From Bacillota bacterium (GTDB lineage Bacteria; Bacillota; UBA4882; UBA8346), in NCBI GenBank assembly GCA_023401925.1, contig JAEXDA010000002.1:93144-157143 (forward strand): a stretch of 64,000 bases of DNA. Reading direction: 5' to 3'. The translations under genes and the position numbers were made by a program. Of this stretch, positions 1 to 8,603 are shown piece by piece (the first letter of the stretch is position 1; the number at the start of each line of letters is the position of its first letter). The notes under the pieces were generated by a model, which worked only from the letters and a program-made list of their open reading frames with translations, ran no database searches and had not been told where the DNA came from.

Positions 1-2
1 CT

Positions 3-380
3 TCGGTACTGTTGCGAATGGCCTCGCGCTCTATGGCAAGTGCTCCGGTTGTCATTGCAGTTGCCAATACCGGTGAATTAATCGAACATGGGACCAAATT
101 GTTCGGGGTAGATTTTGAGTTGGCCCATGATTTTTTCCGGACTATGGAAATTCAAAGCTCCGCTGCAGCAGTTGAAAACCTTTTACTTGCTGCAACCTCT
201 TTGGGTTTAGCAACAGTATGGCTCGGGATTTTATATTTGATAAAAAAAGAAGTTTTAGAATTATTGGGCGAACCCGGAGGGGAATTTATGGCTGTTATTC
301 CCGTGGGTTATCCGGTAAAGATAACCAAGGGTCCGGAGAAATTACCATTAGAAATGATTGTAAAAACTATCGAAAAGTGA
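3..380 (+). CDS. Nitroreductase family protein, C-terminal part (5' end outside window)
   Basis: The reading frame is open from the first complete codon of the window, so this is the 3' part of a longer gene; internal ATG or TTG codons need not be starts. The visible 126 or so residues contain APVVIAVANTGE, then a stretch with S-A-A-A-V-E-N-L-L-L-A-A-T-S-L-G-L (the helix that packs on FMN) and a late FMAVIPVGYPV segment. This is the usual C-terminal layout of FMN-dependent nitroreductases. These enzymes reduce nitro compounds, quinones or flavins with NAD(P)H. The natural substrate cannot be read from the sequence. Family assignment is good; function within the family is open. Confidence 0.8.
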   Translation, partial: SVLLRMASRSMASAPVVIAVANTGELIEHGTKLFGVDFELAHDFFRTMEIQSSAAAVENLLLAATSLGLATVWLGILYLIKKEVLELLGEPGGEFMAVIPVGYPVKITKGPEKLPLEMIVKTIEK

Positions 381-564
381 TTGATCCTTGCGGGGGGGTA
401 TAGGATATCTTTCACTGGTGTATCTCAGTAGTATTCCGTTAAGTAGATTACGGTTTTGGGTATCAATTTTTTGCAGGAACAAGGTCATTATAAGGAGAAA
501 TTTAAATTGGTGGCAGGGAAAGTGCTAAACGAGTGCGACATTTTTCCGAAGGAGGATAGACATT

Positions 565-1332
565 TTGGATTATGCAACCTTTAAAAAAATGGCCGCTGAA
601 TTAACACAAATTGATTTAAGCAGTTATAAGAGTCAACAGATGGATCGCCGGATTAACTCATTGATGAGTATCTGGAATCTCAAAACCTATGATGAATTCA
701 TAGAGCTTATACAAAACAACCCGCAAAAATATAAAGAGTTTGTCAAAAAGTTGACCATCAACGTGTCGGAATTTTTTCGGAATGCCGAACGTTTTCAAGA
801 GTTATGGCGGAATATTTTGCCGGAATTGTTGAACAAACCTCAAATCCGTATCTGGAGCGCGGGTTGTTCCAATGGGGCTGAACCTTATTCGATCGCTATC
901 ATTTTGTGTGAACTTGGCGCCAAAGATCGTGCAAAAATAATTGCCACCGATGTCGATCGGGCTATTTTGGAGAAGGCAAGAGAAGCAGCTTATGCTTATA
1001 ATGAAGTCAAAAGCATACCTCCGGACCTTTTACCCCGTTATTTTGACCAGCAGGCCGGGTTATATATTTTAAAAGAATCTGTAAAAGGGCTGGTTGAATT
1101 TCGGGCCCGGAATTTGCTGGTGGATGATAATGAAGGAAATTTTGATTTGATTGTCTGCCGTAATGTAGTCATTTATTTTACGGAGGAAGCCAAGCGGGAA
1201 CTTTATTTAAAATTCATGAAGGCTCTAAATCCAGGTGGTTATTTAATGGTTGGAGGAACAGAGCCTATATTGGCTTACCGGCAAATGGATTTTGAAAATC
1301 CGCTTACGTCTTTTTATAGAAAGCCGAGATAA
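565..1332 (+). CDS. cheR: CheR-type chemotaxis protein methyltransferase
   Basis: This 255-residue protein has the full CheR layout. An N-terminal helical domain (about 1-60) is followed by the T-I-N-V-S-E-F-F-R-N motif at 64-73, the SAM-binding WSAGCSNGAEPYS at 97-109, and DLIVCRNVVIYF at 194-205. CheR methylates glutamates of chemoreceptors from S-adenosylmethionine during adaptation. The start is a TTG with a strong GGAGG at 550-554. No other che genes flank it, but a chemoreceptor lies at 51.8 kb on the other strand. The length is normal for CheR, with no TPR or response-regulator extension. Confidence 0.92.
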   Translation: MDYATFKKMAAELTQIDLSSYKSQQMDRRINSLMSIWNLKTYDEFIELIQNNPQKYKEFVKKLTINVSEFFRNAERFQELWRNILPELLNKPQIRIWSAGCSNGAEPYSIAIILCELGAKDRAKIIATDVDRAILEKAREAAYAYNEVKSIPPDLLPRYFDQQAGLYILKESVKGLVEFRARNLLVDDNEGNFDLIVCRNVVIYFTEEAKRELYLKFMKALNPGGYLMVGGTEPILAYRQMDFENPLTSFYRKPR

Positions 1333-1390
1333 GAAGTTTGGTTGGACGGGTTATCATTCATTTTGAATTTGAATAGGCGGGGATAAACGG

Positions 1391-1750
1391 TTGATTTTTG
1401 GCACCGGGGTTGACATCATTGAAATCGGCAGGATCGCTAAGGCGTCTGAAAGTGAGCATTTTAATGAAAAGGTATATACTTGGGGCGAATTAGCGGAAAC
1501 AAAGAAGTTGCCGCACCGCTTGGCAGGGTTTTTCGCGGCCAAGGAAGCATTGCTGAAGGCAATGGGTACGGGGTTAGCGGGTTTTAGCTGGCGAGAGATA
1601 GAAATTGCTCATAACCCGCAAGGGGCTCCTTATTTTCAAATCAACGGAAAAGTGGCAGCTTTTATTGAAGCTCAAAGAATTTCCAAAATTCACTTGAGTA
1701 TTTCTCATTGCAGAGAATATGCAATCGCTCAGGTTGTGCTGGAATTATAA
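1391..1750 (+). CDS. acpS: Holo-[acyl-carrier-protein] synthase
   Basis: This 119-residue protein transfers 4'-phosphopantetheine from CoA to the serine of apo-ACP, switching on fatty acid synthesis. The magnesium-binding aspartate sits in GTGVDIIEIGRI (D8), and the second metal ligand in F-A-A-K-E-A-L-L-K-A (E52). The length fits the homotrimeric AcpS type. The start is TTG 1391 after a purine-rich stretch (GGCGGGG). It is followed by the NAD(P)H-hydrate repair gene and alr, a gene order common in Bacillota, which supports the assignment. Confidence 0.93.
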   Translation: MIFGTGVDIIEIGRIAKASESEHFNEKVYTWGELAETKKLPHRLAGFFAAKEALLKAMGTGLAGFSWREIEIAHNPQGAPYFQINGKVAAFIEAQRISKIHLSISHCREYAIAQVVLEL

Positions 1751-1853
1751 GCCTTTCAGACGCAGAAGAATTTTTAAATTTTAAAAACAGGATAATCATA
1801 AAAATAACGCATGGAAAGTAATGACATATTTTTCAGCCAGCTTGGAGGATTAT

Positions 1854-3350
1854 ATGAAGGTTACATTTGCCGAACAAATGAAGCGAATTGACTGGTTAAC
1901 TCAAGAACAATTTGGGGTTCCGGGATTGGTGTTAATGGAGAGAGCTGCCATTGCAGTTATGGAATCGATGGAAGATCGTTATGGAAATCTTGCCGGTAAA
2001 CGGATTTATATTTGTTGCGGAAAAGGGAATAACGGTGGCGATGGATTCGCCTTAGCCCGGTTACTAACTGAAAAGGCAACGCAGACAATCATTGTCCTAG
2101 CATATGATGGGAATACAAATCAAGGGTTGGCTTCTCAAAACCTCCAGCTGGCTACCTGGTTTGGGATTCAAACTAAAGTATGGAGCGAGTTGGATTCCCA
2201 AGAACTGCAGGAAGCCGACATTATTGTGGATGCTTTGCTTGGTACGGGAGCGGTTGGCGTACCGAATGGCCCGCTTGCCAAGATGATTTGCGCTATCAAT
2301 GAATCAAAAAAGCCGGTTGTTGCCGTTGATGTGCCTTCCGGGGTAGTTGTAGATACCGGTCAGGTAAATGATATCGCCATTAAGGCTGATTTAACAGTGA
2401 CTTTTGGATTACCCAAACCGGGTCTGCTATGTTTCCCCGGTGCCGAAAATACCGGTGAATTGGTGGTTCGTCAAATCGGGTTTCCTAGACAATTGTTGGA
2501 GGATGAGGGCTTAGATTTAAATTTACTTACCGATTCCGAAGTCAGAAAGCTACTTCCTAGACGTCCCTTGACAGCTAATAAGGGGACCAATGGTCACCTT
2601 TTGGTAATCGGAGGTTCTACGGGAATGACAGGAGCGGCTGTTTTAGCTGGTTTAGCGGGACTTCGTGTAGGATGCGGTCTTGTAACAGCGGGAGTCCGAC
2701 AAGATTTATCGATTCCGGAGAAACCGGCCGAAATACTGTTGGTGCCTTGGCCAGAATTAATCCGAACCTGGGATAAATACCAAAGTTTTGTTTTTGGGCC
2801 AGGGCTGACTAAACTGGAGGATGGGGAATCCCTTTTATTTGAACTGTTGGACCACGCGGAGGCCCCTTTAGTCATTGATGCCGACGGTTTAAATTTGCTG
2901 GCAGCCAATCCAAAATTATCTAAACGATTTCGACAGCCCATTGTGTTGACTCCGCACCCCGGTGAGATGTCCCGGCTTGCAGGTATGACGGTTTCAGAAA
3001 TTCAAGCCGATCGAATTACAGTGGCTCGCAGGTTTGCCGCAGAATGGGAAGTTACAGTCGTTTTAAAAGGCGCTCGGACTATAATCGCGGCCCCTGATGG
3101 AAGAGCTTTTATCAACCCTACAGGAAATCCGGGGATGGCAACCGCAGGAACCGGAGATGTTTTGGCGGGAATGATTGGCGGGTTAATCGCCCAGGGTTTG
3201 GAGGCCACTCATGCGGCTGTTGTTGGTACCTATCTTCATGGTTTGGCCGGCGATATTGCCGCTGCGCGACTTGGTCCGATTGGAATTATCGCCAGCGATT
3301 TGATTTCAGTTCTTCCGAATGCCATGAAGAAGGTGTTTGCGATTGAATAG
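1854..3350 (+). CDS. nnr: Bifunctional NAD(P)H-hydrate epimerase / ADP-dependent dehydratase
   Basis: This enzyme repairs hydrated NADH and NADPH: the N-terminal YjeF-type domain epimerises NAD(P)HX and the C-terminal ribokinase-like domain dehydrates it using ADP. The epimerase half shows CGKGNNGGDGFALARLL and VDALLGTG. The dehydratase half shows GHLLVIGGSTGMTGAA, VIDADGLNLL, LTPHPGEMSRL and TGNPGMATAGTGDVLAG, the nucleotide-binding end. I place the start at ATG 1854 because a GGAGG lies at 1844-1848 and the protein then begins MKVTFAEQMKRID, as family members do. An in-frame ATG at 1821 would add 11 residues and has no ribosome site. It overlaps alr by 14 bases. Confidence 0.93.
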   Translation: MKVTFAEQMKRIDWLTQEQFGVPGLVLMERAAIAVMESMEDRYGNLAGKRIYICCGKGNNGGDGFALARLLTEKATQTIIVLAYDGNTNQGLASQNLQLATWFGIQTKVWSELDSQELQEADIIVDALLGTGAVGVPNGPLAKMICAINESKKPVVAVDVPSGVVVDTGQVNDIAIKADLTVTFGLPKPGLLCFPGAENTGELVVRQIGFPRQLLEDEGLDLNLLTDSEVRKLLPRRPLTANKGTNGHLLVIGGSTGMTGAAVLAGLAGLRVGCGLVTAGVRQDLSIPEKPAEILLVPWPELIRTWDKYQSFVFGPGLTKLEDGESLLFELLDHAEAPLVIDADGLNLLAANPKLSKRFRQPIVLTPHPGEMSRLAGMTVSEIQADRITVARRFAAEWEVTVVLKGARTIIAAPDGRAFINPTGNPGMATAGTGDVLAGMIGGLIAQGLEATHAAVVGTYLHGLAGDIAAARLGPIGIIASDLISVLPNAMKKVFAIE

Positions 3351-4482
3351 GCATGAGCAACAAATCCGCCACGCGTGGGTGGAGATAGATTTAGCAGCAA
3401 TCCGCCACAATTTGCAAGAAGTGAAAAGGTTAGTTGGATCTGGGGTTGACATACTGGCGGTGGTTAAAGCTGAAGCATACGGGCATGGCGCCATTCCTGT
3501 CGCTAAAACTGCAATTGCTTCGGGTGCCAGTTGGCTGGGAGTAGCAATGCCTGAGGAGGGTATAGAATTAAGGAAAGCGGGAATCGCAACTCCAATTCTA
3601 ATTTTTGGTCCCGTTCAAGCTGATCAAGTCGGACCAGTGGTACAATATGGCCTAACTATCGCTATTTGTGATTGGGAATCAGCACTGGCTATGTCCGGAG
3701 AAGCGTCCCGAACGGGTAAACCAGCTTTTGTTCACCTTAAAGTGGATACAGGTATGGGCCGCGTCGGCGTTCAACCGGATGATGCGGTGGAGTTTATGCG
3801 CAAAGCCAATGAATTACCAGGTTTGAAAATTACCGGTGTTTTTTCTCATCTGGCAACAGCGGATGAAAGGGACAAGCAATATGCAAAACATCAAATTCAA
3901 GTATTCGCAGGAACTGTTGAGGCTTTAAAGGCAGTTGGTTTATTGCCGGAAAAGGTCCATTTGGCCAATAGCGCCGGCATTATGGAATTTCCGGAGTCTC
4001 ATTTTAACATGGTAAGGCCAGGAATTATACTATATGGGTTATACCCATCCAATGAAATTGATCGCGGGAAGGCATTATTGAAACCGGCCTTGGCATTAAA
4101 AACCAGAGTGAGCTTTGTAAAAAGGCTTCCCGCCGGAAGCGGAATCAGTTATGGGCAAAAGTACCATACTCAAAAAGAGAGTACAATTGCTACAATTCCC
4201 GTTGGTTATGCTGATGGGTGGTCGAGAATACTTACAAATAAAGCAGAAGCTATCGTCAACGGAAAGAAATATCCGATTGTCGGCTCCATTTGCATGGATC
4301 AATGTATGATTGATTTAGGGGACGATACAGTCGAAATTGGCGAAGAAGTCGTATTGATTGGTGAATCTGGTGGAGAAAAGATTTCAGCGGATAGTCTGGC
4401 TGAAAAGCTGGGGACTATTAATTATGAAGTTATTTGCATGCTCAGCAATAGATTACCTAGAGTTTACCTGGAAGATTGGTGA
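3337..4482 (+). CDS. alr: Alanine racemase (PLP-dependent)
   Basis: This 381-residue enzyme converts L- to D-alanine for peptidoglycan. The PLP lysine is in AVVKAEAYGHG (K44). The catalytic tyrosine region is G-I-S-Y-G-Q-K-Y-H, and V-R-P-G-I-I-L-Y-G and G-S-I-C-M-D-Q-C-M-I-D-L are family signatures. The start is a TTG inside the 3' end of the preceding gene, which suggests translational coupling; TTG 3343 is an equally possible start, better spaced from AAGGTG at 3329-3334. Unlike in many Bacilli, no MazEF-type toxin gene follows. Confidence 0.94.
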   Translation: MRLNRHEQQIRHAWVEIDLAAIRHNLQEVKRLVGSGVDILAVVKAEAYGHGAIPVAKTAIASGASWLGVAMPEEGIELRKAGIATPILIFGPVQADQVGPVVQYGLTIAICDWESALAMSGEASRTGKPAFVHLKVDTGMGRVGVQPDDAVEFMRKANELPGLKITGVFSHLATADERDKQYAKHQIQVFAGTVEALKAVGLLPEKVHLANSAGIMEFPESHFNMVRPGIILYGLYPSNEIDRGKALLKPALALKTRVSFVKRLPAGSGISYGQKYHTQKESTIATIPVGYADGWSRILTNKAEAIVNGKKYPIVGSICMDQCMIDLGDDTVEIGEEVVLIGESGGEKISADSLAEKLGTINYEVICMLSNRLPRVYLEDW

Positions 4483-4487
4483 AAAGT

Positions 4488-4733
4488 ATGAAGCGGGAAC
4501 TAAACTTAAACTGTCCATGGCTTATTTCAGAAGAAAAACCGGTTCAATTTGTCCGGTGGTTGGTGTCTGAAAATGACCCTATTGAAATTGACCAGGATAT
4601 TTTGGTCGTTCTTTTGGATAATGGAGAGTTCATTGTACCATCCCCGGTAGACGGCATTCTTCAGACCATTATGGTGGAACCGGGCGACATAATCGCTCCA
4701 GATCAAGTGCTGGCCATAATCATGATTGATTAG
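4488..4733 (+). CDS. Small lipoyl/biotinyl-like single-domain protein without the modifiable lysine
   Basis: About 81 residues folding as a biotinyl/lipoyl attachment domain: the hairpin core I-V-P-S-P-V-D-G, then V-E-P-G-D-I-I-A-P-D-Q-V-L-A-I-I, matches the second half of such domains. The turn that normally carries the lipoyl or biotin lysine reads L-D-N-G-E-F, with no lysine. It therefore probably cannot be modified and may be a structural or binding module. The start is uncertain: TTG 4476 and GTG 4479 overlap the alr stop, and ATG 4488 follows a weak purine run. Short, but the composition is coding-like and the frame abuts alr. Function unknown. Confidence 0.65.
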   Translation: MKRELNLNCPWLISEEKPVQFVRWLVSENDPIEIDQDILVVLLDNGEFIVPSPVDGILQTIMVEPGDIIAPDQVLAIIMID

Positions 4734-4779
4734 AATATTTTGAACACTCCCGCATAAATTACGGTGGGGGTGTATTATT

Positions 4780-5709
4780 GTGAAATTAAAGGGTTCATTA
4801 ATTATAAAGGCATTCTTCTTATTATTGTTTTTGGTCTCAAAGGTGGAAGCTGCCGCTCCTGAAGTATATTTTGAAATGAAGGATGCTTTGGGAGATGAAC
4901 ATGGGTATGGAACTTATCAGTACCCTACGAATATAGCATTTAAGCCTTATCAAGGTTTATTTGACATTACCAATTTTAAAGTTGTTCCAGGAGATAAAGG
5001 GTGGGTTTACTTTGATACCGGTTTTGCAAATATCACCAATCCTTGGGTGGCTCCGGAAGGGTTTATTCATGAAAATTTGCGAATTTTTATCAATAAGCAG
5101 CCAGGCCGTGGACTGGCAACTTTGCCATATCCAGGAGCCAATATCCGGTTTGATCCTAATTATGGATGGGAGGTTGGTTTGCAGATTGTTGGTTGGGGAA
5201 ATAGCCGGTTATTAATCCTTGAGGATCAGCATACTATAAGAGTCCGACCTCTGAAAGTAGAGTTGTTACAAGATGGAAAGACCATTCGGGCTTTTGTTCC
5301 GGAACAGTATATAGGGATACCCCAAAAAAATTGGCGCTACTATGTTTTTGTAGGCTCGTATGATGGTTTCGGCGAGGATTTTTTCCGTAAAGTCGATCAT
5401 CAATTGGGTGAATGGGTGGTAGGCGGCGGTTTAGGGAAAAATTTGGACCCCCGAATCTTAGATCTCTTGGCTCCGGAGAAAGGAAAATATTCTCAAGAAA
5501 GACAGTTGCGGTCTTTTGACACCCAGGACGGGAAGATCGCAGTGGTATTTCCGGTTGGCAAAGCTAACCATTCCTGGGATCCGGTTACTTGGCTTTATAT
5601 TTGCTTAATCATTGTATGTATTAGTGGATTTACTTATTTAGTCATTAAAAAGCCTCGGCATATCAGTTGGTTTTGGATTCGCCAGGACGATAGTCGGATA
5701 AAATTATAA
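4780..5709 (+). CDS. Membrane-anchored exported protein with glucodextranase-C-like domain
   Basis: This 309-residue protein starts at GTG 4780 after a GGTGGGGG run. It has an N-terminal signal peptide (about residues 1-24, ending near V-E-A-A-A). A long extracytoplasmic domain contains D-E-H-G-Y-G-T-Y-Q-Y-P-T-N, F-D-I-T-N-F-K-V and N-P-W-V-A-P-E-G-F. These match the C-terminal carbohydrate-associated module of glucodextranase (Pfam Glucodextran_C) as I know it. One transmembrane helix (about 269-290) and a short basic tail end it. No catalytic glycosidase domain is present, so it is probably a cell-surface binding protein. Substrate unknown. Confidence 0.7.
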   Translation: MKLKGSLIIKAFFLLLFLVSKVEAAAPEVYFEMKDALGDEHGYGTYQYPTNIAFKPYQGLFDITNFKVVPGDKGWVYFDTGFANITNPWVAPEGFIHENLRIFINKQPGRGLATLPYPGANIRFDPNYGWEVGLQIVGWGNSRLLILEDQHTIRVRPLKVELLQDGKTIRAFVPEQYIGIPQKNWRYYVFVGSYDGFGEDFFRKVDHQLGEWVVGGGLGKNLDPRILDLLAPEKGKYSQERQLRSFDTQDGKIAVVFPVGKANHSWDPVTWLYICLIIVCISGFTYLVIKKPRHISWFWIRQDDSRIKL

Positions 5710-5820
5710 AGAAAGAATATTAAAGTTGGCTTAAAAAACCGTGAAAAGAATTTGAAATTATCTTTGCCGGCTATAAAAGTTAAATGCTTCAGAAACAGAT
5801 GTGGCTAGGGTTTTTCCCCT

Positions 5821-5860
5821 AAAAGCAGCTATAATTTAAGATTGACTTTAGCTGCTTTTT
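5821..5860 (+). terminator. Intrinsic terminator after the glucodextranase-C-like gene
   Basis: A perfect 10-bp inverted repeat (5821-5830 AAAAGCAGCT with 5850-5859 AGCTGCTTTT) has a 19-base loop and a T-run. It lies about 110 bases past the upstream stop and just before the next gene, so it separates the two transcription units. Confidence 0.7.
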
Positions 5861-5909
5861 AGTGCTAAACTGAATGAGGATTTATTTACAGTGGGATTGG
5901 AGGCCTTTT

Positions 5910-8525
5910 ATGCATTTCTTTGCAGAAAATATCAATCCGCATTTAGCGAAACAGTTACGAATTTTAAATATGGACAAGACCTATACCAAGGGGATTGGAT
6001 GTCTTCTTTATGACGAATCCGGCGCGGAATATTTGGACTTTATCGCATCTTATGGAGCGTTGCCCTTCGGATTTAATCCGCCTGAGATTTGGCAAGCTAT
6101 CCAGGAAGTACAGGCCAGCTCTGAACCGAGTTTTACTCAACCCGCCTATTTGGGGGCTGCCGGGGACTTGGCTCACCGTTTGATCGAAATAGCCCCCAAA
6201 GGGTTACAATATGTTACGTTTGGAAACAGTGGCGCTGAAGCAGTGGAAGCAGCCTTGAAAATGGCCAAACTCCGGACGGGGAGACTGGGGGTAGTCTATA
6301 CCAAAAATAGTTTTCATGGCAAAACACTGGGCGCTTTGTCGGCTACCGGGAAAGAGCTTTATCAAAAGGGGTCCGGGGCTCCGGTTCCTGGTTATACCCA
6401 AATACCTTATGGGGATGTAGCCGCCCTATCAAAAGTTTTTGAGGCCAATCCTTCTACATATGCGGCCTTCATCGTAGAACCCATTCAGGGTGAAGGCGGG
6501 ATCGTGATTCCGCCGGATGATTATCTCCGTAAGGCGCTGGAGATTTGTCATCAATATGGGGCATTGCTTGTAGTTGATGAAGTTCAGAGCGGGCTGGGAA
6601 GGACCGGGCAAATGTTTGCCTGTGAAAAATCAGGGATTACGCCTGATATCATGACGGTTGCCAAAGCTTTAGGCGGGGGGATTATGCCAATAGGCGCCTG
6701 CTTGGCTACAGAAGATGCTTATTCGGAGGATTTTGGAAATAAGCATTCATCAACCTTTGCCGGCAATACGCTGGCATGTAGAGTCGGTTTGCGGGTTATC
6801 GATATGCTTACCCGGAACGATAATCAATTGCTCAAAGAGATTAAGGCTAAGGGTGAATATTTACTTCAGCGTTTGCAAGTTATTCAGCAAAAGTACCCCT
6901 GGGTTATTAAAGAAGTCCGGGGACGTGGTCTAATGATCGGATTGGAGCTGGGAGTGACACCGGACAACCTTCCCCATTCCTTGTTGGGAGTCATTGCGGA
7001 GCAGGAATTTTTATCTCCCGTGGTCTCAAGCTATTTGTTAAATGTAGAAAAATTGCGGGTCGCGCCTACTTTAAACGGAGCTTCGGTTGTCCGTTTGGAA
7101 CCGCCTCTCGTTATCAGTCATGAACAATGCCAAAGAGCGACAGATTCGATAGAACGGATGACGGTTCGCTTGGCTAGCGGAAATACTGCGAGTTTCTTAG
7201 CACATTTGGTAGGCAAGAAGTTGCCGCCATTTGTTGAAAAGGGTTATAATCCGCAAAACCCCATATTGCCGGAAGGTGAAGATGAGGGCCGGTTCGCTTT
7301 TTTGGTTCACCCATTGTATTTAAGAAATTACCGTGAATTTGAAGAATCACTGGAGATCTTTTCAGCTGATGAGATTAAAGACTTATTTGACAGAGTGAAT
7401 GATGTTTTGGAACCGTTTGTTGTCTCCAAGGCGCGGATTACTTCCAAAACGGGTAAAAAAGCTTATGGTGAATTTATTAGTGTGTCTCGTACTTCGGATG
7501 AGTTGATGAACATGCCCCATGAACAGGTAATGAAGGAATTAACCTCTGCAGTAAATTTAGCCAAAGAGCGGGGGGCCAAAGTTGTCGGTTTGGGCGCTTA
7601 CACTTCGGTAGTAACCAAAGGTGGCCGTGAATTGCGTAATCTTGGGGTTGCCTTAACGACCGGAAATAGTTATACAGTGGCTGCCGCAGTTGATGCCACA
7701 TTGGAAGCTGCAAGACGTTTAGGTGTCCCAATTGAGGAAACGGTTGCGGCAGTTGTTGGGGCAACCGGCTCAATCGGCCGGGCTACAGCTTTATTTTTGG
7801 CCGAAAGGGTCAACTCATTAATTCTGATTGGTAATCCCAATAATGAGGAACATGGACGCAGACGGCTTCAAAAGCTTATCGTTGAGATATACCAATTTTT
7901 AAGCCGGGAAGATTTACATTCAGGTGGGGCGATTTATAACTTTGTGAGAAATCATCCGTTATGTCCGCCACCAGGCGCTGAAATTGAGCAATTCCAGGAG
8001 TTCGCAGTACAAGTTGCCGGGGAATCGCCGATTATTTATACAGTGGACTTGGAGAATTATTTGCCTTCCGCAGATATTGTAGTCACTGCAACCAGTCAGG
8101 TTAATAGTTTAATTACTCCGGATATGCTCAAATTTGGCGCGGTGGTCTGTGATGTTGCCAGACCGGCTGATGTCAGTGTTGAAGTGAAGGAAGCCCGACC
8201 GGATGTTTTGGTAATCGATGGAGGGGTCATTGCGGTTCCAGGTGCTCCGGACTTAGGCTGGAATTTTGGTTTTGAAAAGGGACTTGCCTATGCCTGTATG
8301 TCGGAGACCATGATGTTGGCATTGGAAGGCCGTTATGAGCACCATAGTTTGGGAGTGGATATCAATACGGAAAGCATCGGTTTATTTAAAGAATTGGCGC
8401 AAAAACACGGCTTCCAGTTAGCCGGTTTCCGTAGTTTTGATAAGCCTTTACCTGAAGAGGCTTGGAATGATGTGGTTAAAGCCAGAAACGAGGGACAAAA
8501 ACAGAAAGTAGTCAATGTTTCCTAA
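5910..8525 (+). CDS. Fusion of class-III aminotransferase and acyl-ACP reductase-like domain
   Basis: An 871-residue two-domain protein. Residues 1 to about 430 are a class-III PLP aminotransferase of the acetylornithine/4-aminobutyrate type: GNSGAEAVEAALKMA, S-F-H-G-K-T-L-G-A, VDEVQSGLGRTG, and PLP lysine K252 in TVAKALGGG. Residues from about 460 resemble the cyanobacterial long-chain acyl-ACP reductase: GLGAYTSVVTKGG, TTGNSYTVAAAVDA, nucleotide-binding VVGATGSIGRA, and AYACMSETMMLALEG, whose cysteine C796 aligns with the catalytic cysteine of that enzyme. Inference: an acyl thioester is reduced to an aldehyde and transaminated to an amine, or the reverse. Start ATG 5910 follows GGAGG at 5899-5903; ATG 5874 has no such site. 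Confidence 0.85.
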   Translation: MHFFAENINPHLAKQLRILNMDKTYTKGIGCLLYDESGAEYLDFIASYGALPFGFNPPEIWQAIQEVQASSEPSFTQPAYLGAAGDLAHRLIEIAPKGLQYVTFGNSGAEAVEAALKMAKLRTGRLGVVYTKNSFHGKTLGALSATGKELYQKGSGAPVPGYTQIPYGDVAALSKVFEANPSTYAAFIVEPIQGEGGIVIPPDDYLRKALEICHQYGALLVVDEVQSGLGRTGQMFACEKSGITPDIMTVAKALGGGIMPIGACLATEDAYSEDFGNKHSSTFAGNTLACRVGLRVIDMLTRNDNQLLKEIKAKGEYLLQRLQVIQQKYPWVIKEVRGRGLMIGLELGVTPDNLPHSLLGVIAEQEFLSPVVSSYLLNVEKLRVAPTLNGASVVRLEPPLVISHEQCQRATDSIERMTVRLASGNTASFLAHLVGKKLPPFVEKGYNPQNPILPEGEDEGRFAFLVHPLYLRNYREFEESLEIFSADEIKDLFDRVNDVLEPFVVSKARITSKTGKKAYGEFISVSRTSDELMNMPHEQVMKELTSAVNLAKERGAKVVGLGAYTSVVTKGGRELRNLGVALTTGNSYTVAAAVDATLEAARRLGVPIEETVAAVVGATGSIGRATALFLAERVNSLILIGNPNNEEHGRRRLQKLIVEIYQFLSREDLHSGGAIYNFVRNHPLCPPPGAEIEQFQEFAVQVAGESPIIYTVDLENYLPSADIVVTATSQVNSLITPDMLKFGAVVCDVARPADVSVEVKEARPDVLVIDGGVIAVPGAPDLGWNFGFEKGLAYACMSETMMLALEGRYEHHSLGVDINTESIGLFKELAQKHGFQLAGFRSFDKPLPEEAWNDVVKARNEGQKQKVVNVS

Positions 8526-8539
8526 AAAAATGCAATTGC

Positions 8540-8577
8540 CGGTGCGATCTGCCTGATCAGATTGCACCGTTTTTTAT
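8540..8577 (+). terminator. Intrinsic terminator between the fusion gene and the Ehr operon
   Basis: A 12-bp stem (8540-8551 with 8558-8569, one G-U pair) has a 6-base loop CCTGAT and is followed by TTTTTTAT. It nearly fills the gap between the two genes. It leaves only 26 bases before the next start, too little for a promoter of its own. Confidence 0.85.
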
Positions 8578-8603
8578 TTTCCGCCTGGGGGGAAAAGACC
8601 GAC

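Noticed and set aside
507..584. Possible short leader peptide (about 25 codons, TTG start after AAGGAGA) overlapping the cheR start
   Set aside because: Short, TTG start, no recognisable sequence and no attenuator structure. Chance is as likely; only comparison with relatives could support it.
8562..8603. Earlier TTG start for the HyfB-like gene
   Set aside because: It lies within the stem of the upstream terminator and has no ribosome site; ATG 8604 follows GGGGGGAAAAG.
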